Origin: Lingula anatina
Taxonomy: Eukaryota; Brachiopoda; Lingulata; Lingulida; Lingulidae
Reading direction: 5' to 3'
Assembly: GCF_001039355.2 (NCBI RefSeq)
Contig: NW_019774602.1
Coordinates: 327,466-391,465 of the forward strand
DNA length: 64,000 bases
Made by a program: the position numbers and the translations under genes. Below are positions 60,799 through 64,000 of the stretch, one piece after another; the first letter of the stretch is position 1, and each line of letters opens with the position of its first letter. The notes under the pieces are model-generated. The model was not told the DNA's origin. It did not search any database and saw only the letters and a program-made list of their open reading frames with translations.

Positions 60799-63700
60799 TG
60801 TCATGACGAAATTGAGCTTTAAAGACCAATAAAACATTTAAAAATCGGCCCATGTTCGACAATCGGCTGATAGTATACCGGGACGTGTAAATAACATACA
60901 TGAAATGCCCTTGCAAACGTATTTCACTCCAGATACATATAATTAAAGGAAATTTAAGGTATAGACCTGCTAATTTGCTAACTAAATTGTGATGAGTGCA
61001 AACTAGAGCACTCTCTTACTGCATGTTTTTTATATATTTTCATACAATACCCGCACTGCATAATTTTTTCATTATTGAAAAACAAAGTTTCAAAACATGC
61101 TCAGGTTTAGACCACATTTAAAATCGATTTACTCTACAAATACGGTAAGAAAAAACAAAAACAACAACGACGGCGGATAGGAAAAGCCCCAAGGAACAAG
61201 TTTTCATAGGCCATTTCAGTAACTCGGCGATATAACCATTCAAAGGTTTTACAAGACACATGACTCGCACTTTAATGACCTTGGTAGTTTTCACCTACAG
61301 CAGCACGGCGTTGCGTGGAGTTATTCTCCTACTGGTATAAGTACGCACCTGGTTGCCGTTCATCATTTTTAGAACTGATAAGGCTGACAAAAAACAATTC
61401 ATAAAACAATGAATATATTTTTGGGTTCATTTTATATAATGCGACACGGAAGGAAAGCTCTTTATGGATATTCATTTAGAAGAGACAACTTTTGAAGTTG
61501 CCGAAGTCGTTGGCATAAATAAAGTTATTTGGTGATGCTGATTATCTCAATTTTTTTCTTTGGGTTTTTTTTTTTGTTTGTAACCAGAATGCAATATAAA
61601 AGTACTTATCTCGCATGCCCATTGATATTTATAAATCCCTAAGTATATTTAAAATAAACACGGAAATAAACCAAAGGTAAAAAAGAGGTTTTGCCAATCA
61701 CAATGATAATGTCCTCTTTTGTTTTTCTGGTTTACCATATTATTGACTTTGTGGTCAGGCCCGGAAATCTTCACAGAGGTTGTATCACATCAAAGCGTAC
61801 TTATATACTGAATAATTACTTTTTACATTTCCGATTTCCAAACGAGGAAAAATGTAACCGCGCGTTCAGTGTAGGCCTATCACTTTTTTCAAATGCATAC
61901 ATACTTTTTATATACTAAGACGAAAATCCTTCTATTTTCAGGATGCAGAGAGACGTCTTTCATTTATTCTATTACAAGTGCGGCAGTGACGTATCAGCTC
62001 GCACGGGCGTGCGCCGAGGGCATCATCTCAACATGCACGTGCGACTACAGGCAACTCCGGTACCCGAGTGTGGACCAGAGTGGGAAACCCTGGGAATGGG
62101 GAGGTTGCAGCGATAACATGGAATTCGGTCTGCGGTTTGGGAAATCGTTCACAGACGGCGTTGAAAAAGGCAGAGACTTGAGATATATAATGAACAGGCA
62201 TAATAATGGCGCTGGACGCCTGGTAAGTATTTTTTTCCAAGATTTTAGTTGTAACAAAGACAAAGAAGATTCCAGTAAACTTTATAAACAACGACAAAAA
62301 AAAAAAAAAAAAAAAAAAAATTGAGACACCGCTCGGTGAAATATCGAGAGAGAAAAAATATGTTTAGCTTTTGATTTTGATGTCAAAAATACTTCCAACG
62401 GAAATTTATAAAAAGAAAAAAAACATTGACTCCCACTACTAACTGCCTTACACCCACCCACTGTGTAATAGGCCTAGAGAACGATGGTTATAATGAAGCA
62501 CAGTTAGAATAAATGTTACTTCAAATTAGATTATCCGACGAGATAGCCACGCCTTTTGTTATGTGGCCCCAAGACACGCCAAACTCCCATATATTTTGTC
62601 AACGTACAACCATGGTCTCGTTTTCAATCCACTACAGTCGGCTGCAGATGAATGGACCCAGCGTTCGATTCTCTTCTCTCTTTTTTCTATAACCATTCAT
62701 CATTTGCCCCATTTACCTGTTTTGTGGTGACTTCAAATGTTGTAACCACATGCCATAATATAATGATTTTATAAAAGATGATAAGATATGAGATAAGTTA
62801 AAAATTATGAATGGGTCCGTCTCTCTTTTCCAGTAAATATTTTTCATGGAGTACAGACTACACGTATGGGATTTATATACACAATGATTTTACTGTTATT
62901 TCAGTTACATAAGCCCCTTCTGATTGCGGATCATTTTTTTTTATTTCACAGCCTCAATTTTGTCGAATGCTTTAAGTGGATAGCTCAGTTCGCAACGGGC
63001 TGTTTTCGATTAGTAATTGGATGCCAAATGGATTGATGATATTTAAAAATGTCGTAGGACAATTAAGTTCGATTACATTTGAATTTTCTGTCTTTTTGAT
63101 TGGTAAAATGGTCTACTCTGGCGTGAATATATGTGCAAACGAAAGGGGGGGGATTTAGCGCTAGAATTTCATGAATGTTGAACTGAACTAATAGCAAATT
63201 CGAATACTCTAGGAAGACAAAACATAATAAATTAATCCAAAAGCCTACTGGCATTATTTTGTTAATCACCAGTACGAATAATAAAGATGAAAATCAGACC
63301 TGCATGCGCGGGACCGCATCATCTTTCCACCGTGTACATACCCCCCCCCCCACCACTCCCCACCCCCCGTAAGGCCGAAACTATTTTGAAGAAGGTCGAA
63401 AGTTAGTTTATTAAAAGTATGTCCCTCATCATAAATGCAACGTTAACCAATTTATTCGGATATATATATAATTTATTCCTGTGACCGGACGCTTGTCTGG
63501 CCTCGTTAGCCGCTTCAAAGACAAAGGGAGATCCCAGAGATGTACCTATCTCTTTGAGACGCTACACCTTCAGACAGGGTGTCGGGCAATAATAGTAGTA
63601 GTGTAAGTCTGGCGTGGACTTAACTGGAAGGACAATCAAACGTCGTGTCGCCAACAAGCCCATAAATTTTCAATTAATTTCAACATTGAAATTCTTTCCT

Positions 63701-64000
63701 GTCGTAGGCATATATCACCACGGTATTAAAACAAATTAAACGCCTATGCTAAACAGTACCAATTAACAACTTCTACGTGAGAGTGTAAGAGATACCCAGA
63801 TAATGGCTTTTGATGAATTGCATCAATTTTTATTCTCGGCTACCTTTTGTTCCCCCTTAAATTACACATTCCATTTCTTTGGCCATAACCCTCTTTATCT
63901 AGAAGATAACATTTTTGACTAACAGGGTATAATAAAGCGAAAACCTATTCTAATGTTTTGTCTCAGTGACAGACATTTTGGTCTTTTCGCCCAACGGTTT
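60548..64000. repeat. Alternate-haplotype copy of 51208-54.6 kb
   Basis: Near-identical to 51208-54.6 kb, with homopolymer and small indel differences (for example poly-A at 62296 and poly-C at 63342) and a single silent change in Wnt1 exon 3. Confidence 0.9.
61942..62222 (+). CDS. Wnt1: Wnt1 exon 3, second copy (allele 2)
   Basis: Identical protein to 52606-52886, acceptor TTTTCAG instead of TTTTTAG, one silent substitution in 281 bp, same donor. It sits in the contig that begins at 60548 and repeats 51208 onward. This is best read as the other haplotype, not a duplicated exon in the gene. The matching second copy of exon 4 would lie beyond 64000. Confidence 0.92.

Larger units (their letters stand above)
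55693..64000 (+). other. Wnt1: Wnt1 intron 4 start plus alternate-haplotype contig
   Basis: 55693-60546 is intron 4 sequence: it contains the foldback-like element (56371-57717), an identical 596-bp overlap pair and an unidentified open frame at about 59594-59806. From 60548 the sequence returns to intron 2 / exon 3 / intron 3 of the other allele. The Wnt1 last exon was looked for by its CCGRG and WCC motifs and not found here. Confidence 0.75.

Overview
This window is intron-rich, AT-rich animal genomic DNA, most likely from a bilaterian marine invertebrate. Introns are spliceosomal with GT-AG (once GC-AG) borders, coding density is low, and microsatellites and homopolymer runs are abundant. 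The phylum cannot be fixed from the sequence. A spiralian such as a mollusc is my leading guess, because no Wnt3 lies between NSF and Wnt9, but that is weak evidence.

Three real genes are recognised, all from splice-consistent exons and family motifs. (1) The 5' end of NSF, the vesicle-fusion AAA+ ATPase, on the minus strand at the left edge: a 12-bp first coding exon and a 92-bp second exon, each present twice. (2) A complete four-exon Wnt9 on the minus strand (23727 down to 8204, 376 codons). It has a short signal-peptide exon and a GC-AG second intron. (3) Wnt1 on the plus strand, transcribed divergently from Wnt9, starting at 36880. Four exons are visible (262 codons) and the last exon is missing, expected beyond 64000. 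The order NSF - Wnt9 - Wnt1 joins the ancient Wnt9-Wnt1 pair to NSF, the neighbour of the WNT3-WNT9B pair in vertebrates.

Layout: 1-4631 NSF 5' end in two copies; 4632-8203 spacer; 8204-23727 Wnt9; 23728-36879 the shared 13-kb upstream region of the two Wnt genes; 36880 to the right edge Wnt1, with a foldback-like repeat element at 56.37-57.72 kb in intron 4.

The dominant unusual structure is an assembly signature. Every single-base N (2324, 12438, 20825, 28080, 41016, 49324, 58568, 60547) sits exactly between two copies of the same sequence. These are best read as unmerged overlapping contigs, most of them allelic haplotypes. They create false duplications of NSF exons 1-2 and Wnt1 exon 3. 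The allele pairs also serve as a rough test of coding: the true exons differ only at synonymous sites, while several spurious open frames differ by frameshifts or amino-acid changes. I found no prokaryotic features, CRISPR arrays or convincing RNA genes, and no clearly new biological system. The most interesting leads are the NSF-Wnt linkage, the GC-AG intron, the inverted tandem-array element, an orphan start-codon exon at 32347 and an unidentified open frame near 59.6-59.8 kb.
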